The position numbers and the translations under genes are program-made. Of a stretch of 64,000 nt of DNA, positions 63,401 to 64,000 are shown piece by piece. How positions within the stretch are numbered: position 1 is the stretch's first letter; each line of letters opens with the position of its first letter. Under the pieces are notes generated by a model. That model was not told the origin of the DNA. It ran no database searches and was given only the letters and a program-made list of their open reading frames with translations. Source of the stretch: Tetranychus cinnabarinus (Eukaryota > Arthropoda > Arachnida > Trombidiformes > Tetranychidae); contig WHVY01000001.1 in assembly GCA_022266195.1 (NCBI GenBank), positions 18,538,001 to 18,602,000 on the forward strand. The letters are read 5' to 3'.

Positions 63401-64000
63401 TTTGGAAATAACATTTTTTTAGTTTTCTGTCTAATGTGAAACTAATTTTGACTCTATTTGGAATCTGCTTGAAATGCTGATGAATGTAAAATGTTTATTA
63501 GTATTCAGTGAATGAATGGCTCATTTCATTGAACAGAAATGCTAAGAATTGCAACTCTAATTAGTTTCATGTTTTTGACAACAAAATGGTTAACAAGAGT
63601 TGAATGAGTAAAGAAGAAGAAGAAGAAGATTTAATAAATGGTTGTTAAATTGAGAAAAGTTGAATCTCTGGTTGAATTGAATTCAATTTGGTGAGTCCAA
63701 TTGTATAATTGTCTATGGTTTGGTGAGTTATGAAGGGAAACTTAAATAGATGAACAGAGAGGAAAAGAAAGTGGAGAAAAGAAAAGAAGATGAAAAGTGT
63801 GAGAAATGAAGAGTTTTCTTCTTTGCCTGTTATTTGAGATTCAGCAAATTTTGTTTTTGAAATTTTGATCTAAAAAGGAAAACATTTTTCTTCATGATGA
63901 ATAAAATGAAAAGAATGGAAGAAAAAAAAGAAAAGAAGAAGAAATGAAGTCTGAAAGAGAAGATGAAATATCTCATTGATAATGATGAGGCCTAACAAGA
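57476..64000 (-). other. Non-coding, probably the next upstream teneurin intron
   Basis: The teneurin exon at 57475 needs an upstream partner ending in phase 1, but no candidate coding for the transmembrane or cytoplasmic region could be seen up to the window end. Simple repeats include GA at 62532-62550, TTC at 62705-62720 and GAA at 63614-63630. A dense TGGGAG cluster lies at 60867-60960. Confidence 0.6.
60866..60960. promoter_or_regulatory. Cluster of six TGGGAG words
   Basis: TGGGAG occurs at 60867, 60879, 60890, 60927, 60940 and 60953, the last as ACTGGGAGTG. Six same-strand copies in about 92 bp of otherwise AT-rich sequence suggest either a homotypic binding-site cluster or a degenerate minisatellite. 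The regulatory reading is inference. Confidence 0.4.

Noticed and set aside
57476..64000. Search for teneurin transmembrane or cytoplasmic exon
   Set aside because: No minus-strand segment with a hydrophobic helix, flanking splice sites and phase 1 end was found. Acceptor-like sites occur but lead to stops.
1..64000. CRISPR arrays, operons, bacterial features
   Set aside because: The window is animal nuclear DNA with spliced genes. The only regular repeats are the 161-bp arrays and short microsatellites.

Overview
The window is nuclear DNA of a bilaterian animal. It is AT-rich, with GT-AG introns and two large, clearly recognisable metazoan genes. An arthropod is most likely, possibly a mite or other chelicerate (few introns, one very long teneurin exon, compact intergenic spaces). 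The sequence alone does not fix the species.

Layout from left to right. (1) 1-3310, minus strand: BRD8, the bromodomain subunit of the NuA4/TIP60 histone acetyltransferase complex. Four exons are resolved and the 3' end runs off the left edge. (2) 3311-4890: no gene seen. (3) About 4890-9540: a cluster of short secreted-peptide genes sharing a signal-peptide family and a conserved promoter block plus TATA box. It holds two intact plus-strand copies, one intact minus-strand copy, one frameshifted plus-strand copy and a decayed minus-strand promoter relic. The arrangement suggests that a head-to-head gene pair was duplicated, and that a 503-bp foldback transposon then landed inside one duplicate. 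(4) 10333-57475, minus strand: most of a teneurin gene, with nine exons joined in consistent phase into a 2736-residue fragment. The fragment covers the juxtamembrane extracellular linker, eight EGF repeats, the Cys-rich/TTR/FN-plug region, NHL propeller, YD-repeat shell, Rhs core, ABD and Tox-GHH/TCAP tail. The exons for the cytoplasmic and transmembrane part lie beyond the right edge or were not found. (5) 57476-64000: non-coding, read as the next upstream teneurin intron.

The teneurin introns range from 68 bp to about 23 kb and hold no convincing nested gene. One intron carries a 1,094-bp TIR element built from inverted arrays of a 161-bp repeat. A 9-bp word, CTGGGAGTG, recurs in these introns far more often than their composition predicts, with a dense cluster of the TGGGAG core near 60.9 kb.

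The two large genes are functionally unrelated neighbours: a nuclear chromatin reader and a cell-surface synaptic/axon-guidance adhesion receptor. The secreted-peptide cluster between them is the fast-evolving, probably lineage-specific part of the window.
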